Shown one piece after another: positions 1 through 9,134 of a DNA stretch of 10,068 bases (the stretch's first letter is position 1; each line of letters starts with the position of its first letter). Made by a program: the position numbers and the translations under genes. The notes beneath the pieces are model-generated. The model saw only the letters and a list, made by a program, of their open reading frames with translations. It was not told the origin of the DNA and ran no database searches. Origin of the DNA: Auriscalpium vulgare. Taxonomy: Eukaryota > Basidiomycota > Agaricomycetes > Russulales > Auriscalpiaceae. The stretch is taken from the NCBI GenBank assembly GCA_019915015.1, contig JAHBBC010000096.1:1-10068 (forward strand). The letters run 5' to 3'.

Positions 1-2
1 AC

Positions 3-383
3 GTTGTGCTCTCTGATTACGACATTGACGTTCTCGCTCAAGCTCACCCGTCGAAACTTACGACCGAATATGCTCTTATGCAAGTTCTCGAGGAGACTGA
101 CGAATGGCGGTCACTGTGGGCGAAGGACCTGCTCTGCGTCGTCACGGAGTTCGAAGCTAGCATCCTCTTGAACACGGCGGAGTGGGAAGAAGAATACTGG
201 GAGGAGACCGGGATGGCGAAGGCGAAAGCCGTCAAGAGCGGCGACGGAAGAGGCAAGCACAGTCATGGTGTATCGAGCTCAGAAGATGATTCGGACGGTG
301 AGACAGAGAGCGAATCCGACGCAGAGAGCGAATCCGAGGCGGAGAGCGAGTTCGAGACAGAGAGCGAGTCTGAGCCGGAGTAG
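3..383 (+). CDS. 3' end of unidentified gene with acidic Ser/Glu tail (5' partial)
   Basis: The frame is open from the window edge to a TAG at 381-383, giving about 127 C-terminal residues; the true start lies upstream. I do not recognise a family. The first ~70 residues look like a folded, mildly acidic region (Trp-rich, e.g. DEWRSLWAKDLL and AEWEEEYWEE). A short basic, glycine-rich linker follows (AKAKAVKSGDGRGKHSHG), then a Ser/Asp/Glu tail made of repeated hexapeptides. Such tails are usually disordered and are common in nuclear or chromatin-associated proteins and kinase substrates; that is an inference from composition only. The GTG at position 6 is an internal Val codon, not a start. 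The gene is on the same strand as the photolyase, 290 bp upstream of it. Confidence 0.7.
   Translation, partial: VVLSDYDIDVLAQAHPSKLTTEYALMQVLEETDEWRSLWAKDLLCVVTEFEASILLNTAEWEEEYWEETGMAKAKAVKSGDGRGKHSHGVSSSEDDSDGETESESDAESESEAESEFETESESEPE
300..380 (+). repeat. 18-bp coding tandem repeat, acidic hexapeptide
   Basis: Four consecutive 18-nt units start at 300, 318, 336 and 354, with a half unit at 372-380. They encode ETESES, DAESES, EAESEF, ETESES and then EPE before the stop. The units differ by a few bases each. This is a coding microrepeat that probably grew by slippage and is likely to vary in copy number between strains. Confidence 0.85.
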
Positions 384-673
384 CACGTATGTCGTGTAGT
401 CGCAAATCGCAGAGCGCATGGGCCCATGAAAGAAGGATGTCGGCGTGAAAGCGTCAGCCAGCCGTCGCCCCTCATTTCAGACTCGGTGGGTGGGAAGTTT
501 CTTCAATCGTACTCATGTCACTAACCAAGTGCCTTTGCAGCGTCAAGTCGAGCCGATTTCACGGTTTCGATTGCGATCCAAACCATGACATCAGTTGGGC
601 ACCGATCATCCGGACGTAAGTCGTTCAGTTGACGTTTCTCTGCTCCCGCTGCTTTTACTCTTCCCCCGCCGCC
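384..673 (+). promoter_or_regulatory. Intergenic region: 3' flank of upstream gene and photolyase promoter
   Basis: No coding signal is visible. The last ~35 bases before the photolyase ATG are a pyrimidine-rich tract (about 637-672), a common core-promoter or 5'-UTR feature of filamentous fungi. The start context is GCCGCCATGC, close to an ideal Kozak sequence. I see no convincing TATA box. The 3' end of the upstream transcript must also lie here, but I found no unambiguous polyadenylation signal. Confidence 0.55.
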
Positions 674-2622
674 ATGCCCCATCCGCGAGTGCTCTATTGG
701 TTTCGCACCGACCTTCGCGTCCACGACTCGCCTGCTCTGCACGCTGCCCTTGCCCTCGAACCCGAGTGTCTCTACCCCGTTTGGTGCTGGGACCCGCACT
801 ATGTCCGCGAGGCCCGTGTCGGGCCCAACCGCTGGCAGTTTCTGATTCAGTGTCAGCGCGACCTCTCTGCATCCCTCACCCGCCTCAACCCCGCGCAGCG
901 CTTGCTTGTTTTGCGCGAGGCGCCTGGGACACTGCTACCCAAGCTGTTCAAAGAATGGGCGATCACGCACCTGGTGTTCGAGAAAGACACGGACTCGTAC
1001 GCCGCGCAGCGGGATGCTGAGATCGTCAAGCTGGCGCAGGAGGCTGACGTGCAAGTCATCACACGTACGGGTCGGACGTTGTGGGACCCTGCGGCAATCA
1101 TCGAGGAGAACGGTGGCAAGGCGACTATGTCCTTAACATCTTTCATGAAAGTAAGTTGGCTGACACTCATTGCTGGCTTTGTTTACTGATGGCGGACCAG
1201 GCGTCGAAGAAACTAGGAGATCCTCCCAAACCGCTGCCCGAGCTGTCATCCATTCCGGATCCAGGGGACCTGTCGTTGTCCTTCCTGAACACCGTTCCGC
1301 CGACAGTAATAGATCTTAACAAGCTTCACCGTCAAAAGCATGATGATGAGAGCTACTCTGCGCTGGCTGGTCCAAACAGCGACTTTGCACCGCCAACCCT
1401 CGAAGAGCTTGGCATACCTGAATCCACGGCTACAACGCCTCACCAAGGAGGAGAAACCGTCGCTCTAACGCAGCTCGCAAAGTTGCTAGAGGATTCCAAG
1501 TTCATCGCGACGTTTGAAAAGCCAAAAACCGCGCCGACTGCATTCGAACCCGCCGCGACGACGCTGCTCTCTCCGCACCTCCACTTCGGCTCGCTCAGCG
1601 TTCGACGATTTTTGCACGACGTGCAGCGTGTTACCAGCGGATACAAGGGATCGAAGTCACAACCCCCGACGAACCTCCCCGGGCAGCTCTACTTCCGCGA
1701 CATGTACTTCGCCGCGCAGCATGCCGTCGGTCCCGCATTCTCGCACACCGTTGGTAATCCCGTCGTGCGCTACATCCCTTGGCACCTTCCCTCGACGATG
1801 GCACCTTCCCCCACGGCGCCATACACCATCGACTCGCCGCGCGCGCACGCGTGGTTCCTGCGCTGGGCGTGGGGCGTGACGGGCTTCCCCTTCGTCGACG
1901 CGCTCATGCGGCAACTGCGCCAGGAAGGCTGGATCCACCACCTCGGACGGCACATGGTCGCGTGCTTCCTCACGCGCGGCGGCGCGTACGTCGACTGGGA
2001 GCGCGGCGCGGAGGTGTTCGAGGAGCTGCTCCTCGACCACGAGCCCGCGTGCAACCTCGGCAACTGGATGTGGCTCAGCTGCACGGCGTTCTTCGCGCAG
2101 TACTACCGCTGCTACTCGCCTGTCGCGTTCGGCAAGAAGTGGGACTCGCATGGCGCGTTCGTGCGCAGGTATGTGCCCGAGCTGCGCGGGTTCGCCGATA
2201 AGTGGATCTACGAGCCGCATCTCGCGCCGGAGGCGGAGCAGAGGAAGGCAGGATGCTTCATCAGAGACCTGGAAGAAGGTGTACTCCCGGATCTGAGCAA
2301 GCCGCATGCCCCGCCTCCGCCGCCGGGCAAGGGTTTGCTGCCGCTCAAGACGCAAGGGGCCGGGGAGGTCTACTACCCGTCTCCAATGTTCGACTTCGCA
2401 GAGCGGAGAGACTTTTGCCTTGCGCAGATGAAGAAAGCTTACCAAGTCGGGCTTTACGGCGACAACCCTCGCGTGCGCGACGGGACAGCTAAGGCAGAGC
2501 TGTTCGAACAAATCGAGTCTTCCGAGAATACCACGATTGCCAGCACTCACAAGAGGAAAAGGACACGCTCAACCAGCAATGCAGGACCTCTTGACGGCTG
2601 GGTGAAGAAAGGGAAGAAATAA
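674..2622 (+). CDS. (6-4) photolyase / animal-type cryptochrome family flavoprotein
   Basis: Two exons (674-1150 and 1201-2622, joined in phase 0) encode 632 aa. The 50-nt intron 1151-1200 has GTAAGT, a CTGAT-type branch site and CAG. ATG 674 is the first in-frame ATG. The N-terminal photolyase domain opens with VLYWFRTDLRVHDSPAL; the FAD-binding domain follows (HLHFG 285-289, GQLYFRDMYF 320-329, GFPFVDALMRQL 387-398). GWIHHLGRH (402-410) carries the two histidines, 406 and 410, that are catalytic in (6-4) photolyases; CPD photolyases lack this pair. The electron-transfer Trp triad is W381, W425, W448. N444, opposite flavin N5, is photolyase-like. Expected role: light-driven repair of (6-4) photoproducts in the nucleus, or blue-light signalling. 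A Pro-rich insert lies at ~512-550, and a basic nuclear-localisation-like tail (KRKRTR, KKGKK) at 610-632. It could act as a dual cryptochrome/photolyase; sequence alone cannot decide. Confidence 0.93.
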
Positions 2623-2754
2623 AGCGCACGGTACTACCATGAGCGTTCTAATTGATACATAGATATCTTTGCATACTATAGGGTAGTTGAGTCTATTGGG
2701 ACATTGCGATGAGGTATCCATTCTAAGCGTAATTTGTGCAATGTTGTCGTAAGG
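2623..2754. other. Convergent intergenic region (shared 3' flank)
   Basis: Only 132 bp separate the photolyase stop (+) from the MCT transporter stop (-). The sequence becomes AT-rich relative to its neighbours (for example around 2649-2690), as expected for back-to-back 3' UTRs and poly(A) sites. No gene or clear hairpin is seen. The two transcripts probably overlap at their 3' ends. Confidence 0.6.
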
Positions 2755-4770
2755 TCAGATTTTGCCTCGGATGCCGCCGAGCACGAGGTATCGTGATGTA
2801 AAGAGCAGGACGGATGCGAGCATGATGGAGGATCCTAAAGAGGAGGGTGGTGAGTTACACACAAGAGCGGAAGATGGATGGACAAACATACCTGCATATA
2901 CGCCCACGGCCTTGTAGCCGCCTGAAGCAGTATTGATAGCGCCGGATATGGGCGGTCCTGCGAGAGCACCGAAAGAGAGGATGGTCATGAACATGCCCGT
3001 GCGTCGCCCGACGTCTGCAGTGTCCCCGAATGCCATCATAGGTGCAGCCAGGAGGCCCGCAAATGCACCAGACGATGCACTGTTCAATAAGCCGTTAGCA
3101 CAGGGCGAACTTGGGTGGCCAGACGTCTCAAGACTCACCCGTAGATGATGGCTACTGGGATAAGGGAATACCCGCGAACGAATGGCCAAATGAAGGTAAG
3201 CACACCGGCAAGCAGCGTGAACGGCGTCATGACGGTAAGCGGCCCTGTGAGAAGTCAGTATGCATGTGGATATGCACTCGCGGGGTAGGAAACTCACCTA
3301 CTCGGTCAGCGGCAAAGCCACTCGCCAGCCGCCCAAAGCCAGAGCCCACATTCGCGATCGAGATGAGATAGAAGGGCAGGTCTCCCGTGACACCCTGTGA
3401 AGGCGCGCTGGCGTCGATGTACGTCAAGACTATCCATGAAAGAGTCTCAGCACCTGCATCCGCGGCCTAACAATAGCCACGTTCTCACCTGTGTATAAGC
3501 CCAGGAAGGCTACAAATCCGGACGCCGTGTACACAGAGTACGCCGGCATACGGAACTGCTTGAGGTTGAGCAGACCGCCAGATACGTGCGTCGGGGGCAA
3601 GCGGCGCTTAAGAAGCTGTAAGAGCATTTAGGAGTGAAGGAACTTGGATAGTTTGCCACGTACTATGTTGGCAGCACCGAGCGAGCACAAAAGAATGAAG
3701 CCAAAGATACGCATGGTCCATTTGAAGCTGGAAGGGATGAGTCCACGGCATGGCCCATGTCAAGTTTGTCACTCACCCTACAGATACGCTCAAATTACGG
3801 AAGGCAATCGGGAAGGCCGTGCCGCCGACCGATGACCCGCATGCGATAACTCCGAGAGCCGTCGATCGCTTTTTCTTGAACCAATGTGCTACGATGCCCA
3901 TGGTAGGGCCGAATATGATTCCGCTACTGAGCTAAGAAAAAAAAAAAATGTGAGCATGCTGCAAATATGAGGGCGGGAAGAGTGTCGTACCCCGATACCG
4001 AAGCCCTGGCACAGGAGAAATTGCCAATATTGTGTGCACTCTGCGGTCAGGAACGTGCAGACTACCATAAGAACGGTGGCTGCCGAGAGGGGGTATCGGA
4101 AATGTCCCAGATCAAAGAGACGGCCAACAACAAGGGCGGGAAGGAACACAAGGGAGTACTGTGAGGATGTCAGCAATATTCTAGAATGATGATTCGCCAG
4201 GTACGTACTTGTATCGAGCCTATCCAAGCACTGAAAGAAAAGCCGGTCAGACCAAATTCTTTCAACGAGAGGGACATCACATACATAGTCGAGGGTGAGG
4301 AATCTGGAAGCATCACATTCTCGTAGTATTCTTGGAATGCCTAAGATAATGCAGGTCAGCTTCAATGTCCATCAACCGGTGGGAAGACCACATACTCCCC
4401 AAGTGTTGACGTACCCGAACCTGTCGCACTCTGTCGTCAGTGTTAATGAATAAAATGGAAAATATATGCCATACGGGTAGCTCACGTTGAGAATGTTACA
4501 CACATCGCCTAGCAGGAGGTTTCAGCGTCTTGCAGAACGATGCAATGACGCACTTACCCCCACGACAACGAGCCACGCCTGCAGGCCGCCATCAGGAAAA
4601 TCATCTTCGCAATGCAACGGGACCGCCTCTGGGACGGCGTCTTCGGCCGCGACGTCGCACTTCTTCTCCAGGTACGCGTCGAGCTCACTGAGCTCCCTAT
4701 GCAATGTGGAGCGGTCCAGTGACGCAGGACGACCCCCGGTAAGGCCATCGTTGCAAACGGTTGTAGACAT
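2755..4770 (-). CDS. Major facilitator, monocarboxylate-transporter (MCT) type, 13 exons
   Basis: Exons: 4558-4770, 4486-4508, 4396-4420, 4285-4340, 4209-4230, 3991-4158, 3777-3931, 3664-3727, 3489-3615, 3298-3429, 3139-3244, 2892-3079, 2755-2834. All introns are GT-AG, 48-65 nt. The CDS totals 1359 nt with no frame break, giving 452 aa, normal for the family. A ~58-residue cytosolic N terminus leads to DGGLQAWLVVVG (60-71), the fungal MCT-type entry to helix 1. FGYVNTWG AFQEYYE and SSPSTIAWIGSIQYSLVFLP follow, then GRLFDLGH (125-132) in the helix 2-3 loop, LKRRLPP (244-250) in the central loop, and RRTGMFMTILSFGALAGPPISGAI in the helix 10-11 region (389-412). It resembles the yeast Mch/Esbp6 group (proton-coupled carboxylate, or riboflavin in Mch5). 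The substrate cannot be read from the sequence. Expected in the plasma or an internal membrane. Confidence 0.92.
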
Positions 4771-4842
4771 TACGGGGGATGTACGTACCACGATGGAGAG
4801 GGAGACGGGAGGTGGGTCACCCGGTGGTGAAGATCTGCGGCG

Positions 4843-4852
4843 TTTTATATAT
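4843..4852 (-). promoter_or_regulatory. TATA box of the MCT transporter
   Basis: On the minus strand this reads ATATATAAAA, about 73 bp upstream of the ATG at 4770. The spacing fits a fungal core promoter with a short 5' UTR. Confidence 0.6.
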
Positions 4853-4891
4853 GTTTTGCCGTTCCGCGTGTGTGCCGTCTCCGGCGTCGCA

Positions 4892-4898
4892 TGACTCA
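4892..4898. promoter_or_regulatory. AP-1/Gcn4-type site TGACTCA
   Basis: A perfect TGACTCA lies 122 bp upstream of the MCT ATG and just upstream of its TATA box. In fungi this site is bound by bZIP factors of the Gcn4/CPC1 (amino-acid starvation) or Yap1 (oxidative stress) type. Position and perfect match make it a fair candidate; a 7-mer can occur by chance. Confidence 0.4.
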
Positions 4899-5086
4899 GT
4901 CGCTCTGTCACGGAAGACGATGCTGACGAAAGTCAGGACGCAGATCGCGTGATGGCAGCATAGACAAGACATACTTACCGTTCACTAGTCACTGGTCACT
5001 TGCGAGCCCGTATCAAGTCATCACCTGCAGATGTCCACTCAAGGCCGCCGACAAGTACTGGCAAAGCCGGCGGCAACAGTGGACCA

Positions 5087-5101
5087 AGATAAGATAAGAT
5101 A
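5087..5101 (+). promoter_or_regulatory. Tandem GATA-factor sites
   Basis: AGATAAGATAAGATA contains three GATA cores 5 bp apart, two of them full HGATAR matches. Paired GATA sites are the classic target of AreA/Nit2 nitrogen regulators, of SreA-like iron regulators and of White Collar-2. The cluster lies ~320 bp upstream of the MCT transporter start and is its most likely target, since the other side is the 3' flank of the DHA1 locus. Confidence 0.45.
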
Positions 5102-7874
5102 CGATCTGGCGACAGTAGGCGCTTCGGACTTCTCGTCCGACCTGCCAGTGCCGGTACTTTCACCGAGGCCCATCGGTGAGTTTTTTCTTGAGGTCATGAT
5201 CAAGGCAAGACAAGGCCGCAGTACGATCTCCCATCGTAGGATGGTTCGCGTTCGCCGTTGGTGCCTCCATGATGCATCATCCCATATATTCGGCTCGTCA
5301 GGGTGACAAGAACACCGCGCTCGCGCGTAACCGTCGCTCAAGTCCGTCTTGCCCTCATGCCGCAAATCAAGTACGACAACGACAATTATGGATCATAATG
5401 GTTGATTCCCAGAGCCGTGGGGCACGCTTATTAGAAGGGAGAGGTGGCCCAGGCTGCTTACAGCTGCCGCTAAGTTCTAACCTTCCGCGCAAGGGTGGCG
5501 GGCCGTGCTGTAGTGTTGTAGATATCGAGAAGCGATATGTTATCCAGGCTGCTACTAGTACGGCCTTTATGAGTTGATACAATGATGATATGATGATCCA
5601 AGGGATGCGTCTCCCTTCGCAGCTGCGCACACGGGTTGCCGACCACTTGCCGACTATTGACAAATCCGGGCTGAGAACTTACATGCCTTCACAAGTGAAG
5701 TACAAGTGTGATAGAATTCCGTAGCGATTATTTGGCCAGCGCAAAGGACGCTAAGGACGCCGGCGATACTATAAAGCCTTGTACTGCCCTTGTAAACCTA
5801 TGCAAATCGGTGCCAGCACTGTCACGTGCGGTACGGGCCGCAAGGTAATAACGGATGAACACTGTTTTGCTGATGCGGGCTTGTATCAATGTAGTAGAAC
5901 TATACGCTAGTCTCATGCAGGTCCGAGTCATACGATCGACTCCTCACGCACCTCCACCTTCTCGCCCGACTTCCTCTCTGCCTCAAACTGCGTTTTCTCA
6001 TCCATAGGCTCGCCCTTCGCGGCCTGCAATCCGGCAAGTATGGCGCGCCCCTCCTTCGCAAAATGCGACCTCTCTCGGAGCTGCTCGCCGTACCGGATAA
6101 AGATCAGCGGGATCGGGACGAGCCCGAGCGACAAGAAGCCAAACAGCGACACTGGCAGCGGATGTGAGGGAAATTCAATTGGGAACGCGATGCGCACGTA
6201 CATCCCCACTTTGTACCCATCGAGGTAAAAATGCGATGCGCGGCCACGGGGAATATTGCGCCAATGATAGACCGGGCAAATGTGTTGCACGCCACCGCGC
6301 TTGACGCGTAGATGGTGTACGTCTGAGACACGCTGTGTGGATGTATATTTAGTTAAGCAGCAAATGGTCCTTGGCATGGGCCAACGTACTATGCAAGGAA
6401 GCACATGAAGATGGCCATCATGGAGTATCCAAAAGCGATACCAGCCAGAGCAGGTGCGATCCAATGCGTCTCATGTCCACTTGTCCTATAAAGTGTGTCA
6501 AGCAGACATTGAGTGCAAACGAGGCAAGCAAAGCGCACCATGCAAACCAGAACATAGAAATGGGGAGCAGTAAGCTGTGGAACGATACTCGTCAGATATT
6601 GGGACAGACTGGAACGGTGACACCAACCATGCTGACAGGACGACCTTCAAGCGACTCTCTGCCGGTTCAACGGGACGCCCTTCCTCTCGATCCAAGGCAA
6701 CGGAATGCGCGCGAATAGGCGGGTCAATTGTGGATAAGGTCCGACGATCATGAGCATGCCAATCGGGATGGGTATGAACATCAATCCACAGAGACGGAAG
6801 GGGATATTGTGCTACTAAACGTTCAGGAGGACTGTCCACGAGAAGGAGAAACTCAATAACTAACCTGCTGGATGAACACGACCGGATAGGCTTCAAAGAA
6901 TAAGCTGGATAGAAACTTGCGTTGAGAGATGAATGATAGGCACTCTAAGACGCACTATATGATGCCGTAGGCTAGGGAGATCCAGATGGCGGCGCCCTGA
7001 TTGATTGGCTCATAGAAAAGCATGCCTAAAGTTTGAAGTTAATTGTTTAACCTATAGGCAAGCATGTGGCTAAGGTCATACGGGTCGGGCGCAAGATGTT
7101 TTTCTTCAAGATCTCCTGCCTACTTTCGGGGCTCACCTCCTGTGGTGCGCGAGCATCAGACTGGCCCTGGGCCCGGAGGGCACGAGCCCGCCTAAGCAGA
7201 ATTGTGGGGCCATGTGACTCTGGGAGTAGAAACACTAGCGGCCAACACGCGATGGCAAAGAAAAAGTGAACGCGAACGACCCAGAGACTGCAGATGCGTT
7301 TAGTGCTGAGGTCACGAGTAGCGCTAGATGTATAGATGTACTCACTTTTTGCCTTCGGCTTTGCCACAAAGAAACCGACGATGGAACCAAAGCAGGGCCC
7401 GGAGAGAGGGCAGAAGGAGCTGATTCGCGTGTTATTGGATGTTGATTTCGGTGACTGCGGGCGACTCACTACCAGGAGATGGCTGTGGAATTCATCGGCA
7501 ACTGGACAGCATAAAGAGCGACAAGTTGAAACAGACGCACCTAGGCTCTGGGCTGGGATATCGTTGTGGAACATACTGGGATTCATTCAACGACTGACCC
7601 CACTCGTGAGACATCAGACTCACTCGGTGATGACCCCGCTTCCACTATTCGGCGCGATAGGATCAGCGAAATTATTCTCATCTTCCCGTACTTCACTTAC
7701 TTGTTTAGGGCGCAGGCAGCGGCACATCCCGTGAAGAAGCGGACTGAATAAAAGACAAGTCAATCAAGGATGCATGCGGACGATGACGGTTATATTGTTG
7801 GCGCGCACACAAAAGGATTACGGTGATGTTGCGCACAAAGCCAGATGGCACGGTCGCGGCTGCAAACTTTCAGC

Positions 7875-7883
7875 CATGCCGTC
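7875..7883. repeat. Target-site duplication, left copy
   Basis: CATGCCGTC, identical to the copy at 9135-9143. It belongs to the host intron (on the minus strand, GACGGCATG upstream of the GCTGA branch-like sequence and TTTGCAG acceptor). Confidence 0.85.
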
Positions 7884-7913
7884 CAGAAAGTCGGGGCATT
7901 GGAAAGTACGGCG
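7884..7913 (+). repeat. Left terminal inverted repeat
   Basis: A perfect 14-bp core TGGAAAGTACGGCG (7900-7913) is repeated in inverse orientation at 9106-9119. The outer 16 bases match the right end at about 10 of 16 positions, including the GGG run, so the repeat is ~30 bp and imperfect. Confidence 0.8.
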
Positions 7914-7949
7914 TGACTACGGCGCCAGGTCCTACGGCCGGAGTACGGC
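7907..7949 (+). repeat. Left subterminal TACGGC array (4 copies)
   Basis: TACGGC occurs at 7907, 7918, 7933 and 7944, all facing inward, with start-to-start distances of 11, 15 and 11 bp. This looks like an array of transposase-binding sites. Confidence 0.8.
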
Positions 7950-9069
7950 GTTGATCGCGGCTTCTCGGCACCCCCGATCCCGCCCCCCTGATTCAGGCGC
8001 CAGCTCCCATTGCTCCCGGCGCCCTCCTCCGCCCTCTCCCTCTCCACGTTCGCTGCTTTCCCGCCCGCCGTCCACGCCGCCCGCCGCCCGCCGCCCATTC
8101 TGTCTGCCCTGCGCACGATACACTCCTCACCTATTGCTCATTCATCAAGCGCACAGCACTAGTCTCTACTCTTCGAGCCGCGGACACTCAATGACAGCAA
8201 GCAGGCGCGGCTGACATCAACGACGCTCGTGCACGGTGCTCGCCCGCCCCATCGTAGTTCGAAAGGGTACTCGAGGGTTTCAGATACAAACATTGAGGGT
8301 ACGTTGTCGCCACCTGTAGGCCTGATCCGTGTTCATGCGCCCCCTTCCCCCGCCTCTACCCAGCCTACCTCTTCCCTACAGCACATCTCGCACGCTTCCC
8401 GACCCTTCGCATTCTCGCAGCGCACTGCGCCGTTCACGTAGCCCACTGTCGCCCTAACAAAACCTTGTGCCATGCAGCCGCCGTTGTCACTGCCTTTCTG
8501 TTGAATACTGTCTACTCGGTCGCCTACCGCTATTTGTAGAGCCTCCCTAGCTTGCAGCAAATATAGCCTTGTATTTTCCATTCATTTTAGCAACATATTG
8601 TTGTCCTCGTCCTCCCCAGGACCTTGCACCCCGCCTGCGCGCGCCCCCGCCGCGTGCCAGCACGACTGGCTTCCGGCCATATTGCTTTTACTTGCGCTTC
8701 TCGCGGCGGCTGCCTGCGCCGTCCGCGAGCAGAGCTTCTGTCCCGCGATCGTTGCGCTAACCTCTGCGCGACGCACGTCAGTCAGATACGGCGCGCGCAG
8801 ACAATGGCGAGGATGTGAGACGCGGCGCACTTGACGCCGAAGTCCTTGCTATGCGACTTGAGTAGAGTGCGGTCGGCTCCTTGCAGGCGGGTATCGACTG
8901 TGTAGACAGTGGACGAGTGTATTCAGTAGCATAAAGAGCGGGCGGGGGAGAACGTAGCTGAAGCTTGAGCGTGAGCGTTGGTCGGGCAGGACAACGGGGC
9001 AGTGACGTAGCACATCTCAACTGAGACAAGTTCCAAATCGAGATCGAACAGTCTGGGCCTATCTAGACC

Positions 9070-9112
9070 GCCGTAGTACGGCCGTACTACGGCCGTACAA
9101 AAAAGCGCCGTA
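9070..9112 (-). repeat. Right subterminal TACGGC array (4 inverted copies) with 24-bp palindrome
   Basis: On the plus strand GCCGTA starts at 9070, 9081, 9092 and 9107 (spacings 11, 11 and 15 bp), the reverse complement of the left array. Positions 9070-9093 form a perfect 24-bp palindrome centred between 9081 and 9082, so two further TACGGC copies (9077, 9088) lie on the opposite strand. Confidence 0.85.
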
Positions 9113-9134
9113 CTTTCCATTTCCCGGATGTCCT
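9106..9134 (-). repeat. Right terminal inverted repeat
   Basis: On the minus strand it runs from AGGACATCCGGG at 9134 into the 14-bp core TGGAAAGTACGGCG (9119-9106), mirroring the left end. Confidence 0.8.

Larger units (their letters stand above)
4771..5927. other. Intergenic region between the two transporter loci
   Basis: About 1.16 kb with no coding sequence I can support. Short open frames on both strands (e.g. 5039-5365 -, 5269-5577 +, 5367-5663 -) have no recognisable motif and overlap each other. The left part is the MCT promoter, with the TATA, TGACTCA and GATA sites listed separately. It also has three direct TCACT pentamers at about 4982-5000. The right part is the 3' flank of the DHA1 pseudogene. 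No tRNA, repeat array or transposon end was found. Confidence 0.6.
7884..9134. mobile_element. Non-autonomous TIR DNA transposon (~1.25 kb) in a DHA1 intron
   Basis: Ends were set by a perfect 9-bp direct repeat on both flanks and inward-facing inverted repeats. If the target duplication is 8 bp, the right end is 9135. Each terminus carries four TACGGC hexamers in mirrored orientation. The interior is GC-rich, with a long C/T-rich stretch (about 7970-8120), and has no open frame with transposase features; the longest candidates are low-complexity or overlapping frames. It must therefore be mobilised in trans. An 8-9 bp duplication fits hAT or KDZ (8 bp) or Mutator-like (9 bp) superfamilies. 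The left end reads CAGAAAG, compatible with hAT, but the right end is not a perfect match. Superfamily assignment is inference. Confidence 0.82.

Noticed and set aside
629..673. Upstream extension of the photolyase from a non-ATG codon at 629
   Set aside because: The region is a pyrimidine-rich leader. ATG 674 has a strong Kozak context and begins right at the conserved photolyase N terminus.
1657..2550. 297-aa open frame on the minus strand
   Set aside because: It lies wholly antisense to the photolyase FAD domain. It is an Arg/Glu/Val-rich shadow produced by GC-rich codons in the true frame, with no family motif.
5039..5663. Overlapping ~100-aa open frames in the intergenic region
   Set aside because: They occur on both strands over the same bases and lack motifs, hydrophobic segments or splice context. 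They are chance frames.
7047..7586. 179-aa continuous minus-strand frame as a single exon
   Set aside because: It reads through an obvious intron (7345-7288, GTGAGT...CTGCAG) and probably more between 7420 and 7541. The hydrophobic motifs of the DHA1 family appear only once introns are removed.
8598..8834. 78-aa plus-strand frame with a Leu/Ala-rich stretch inside the transposon
   Set aside because: GC-driven composition, overlapping alternative frames of similar length, no conserved motif and no transposase residues.
7898..9121. ATT on both sides of the 14-bp inverted-repeat core, read as a 3-bp target duplication of a Harbinger-like element (7901-9118)
   Set aside because: A 3-bp match is weak. 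The similarity of the two ends continues outward to the perfect 9-bp repeat, and only the 9-bp boundary restores a normal 49-nt intron.
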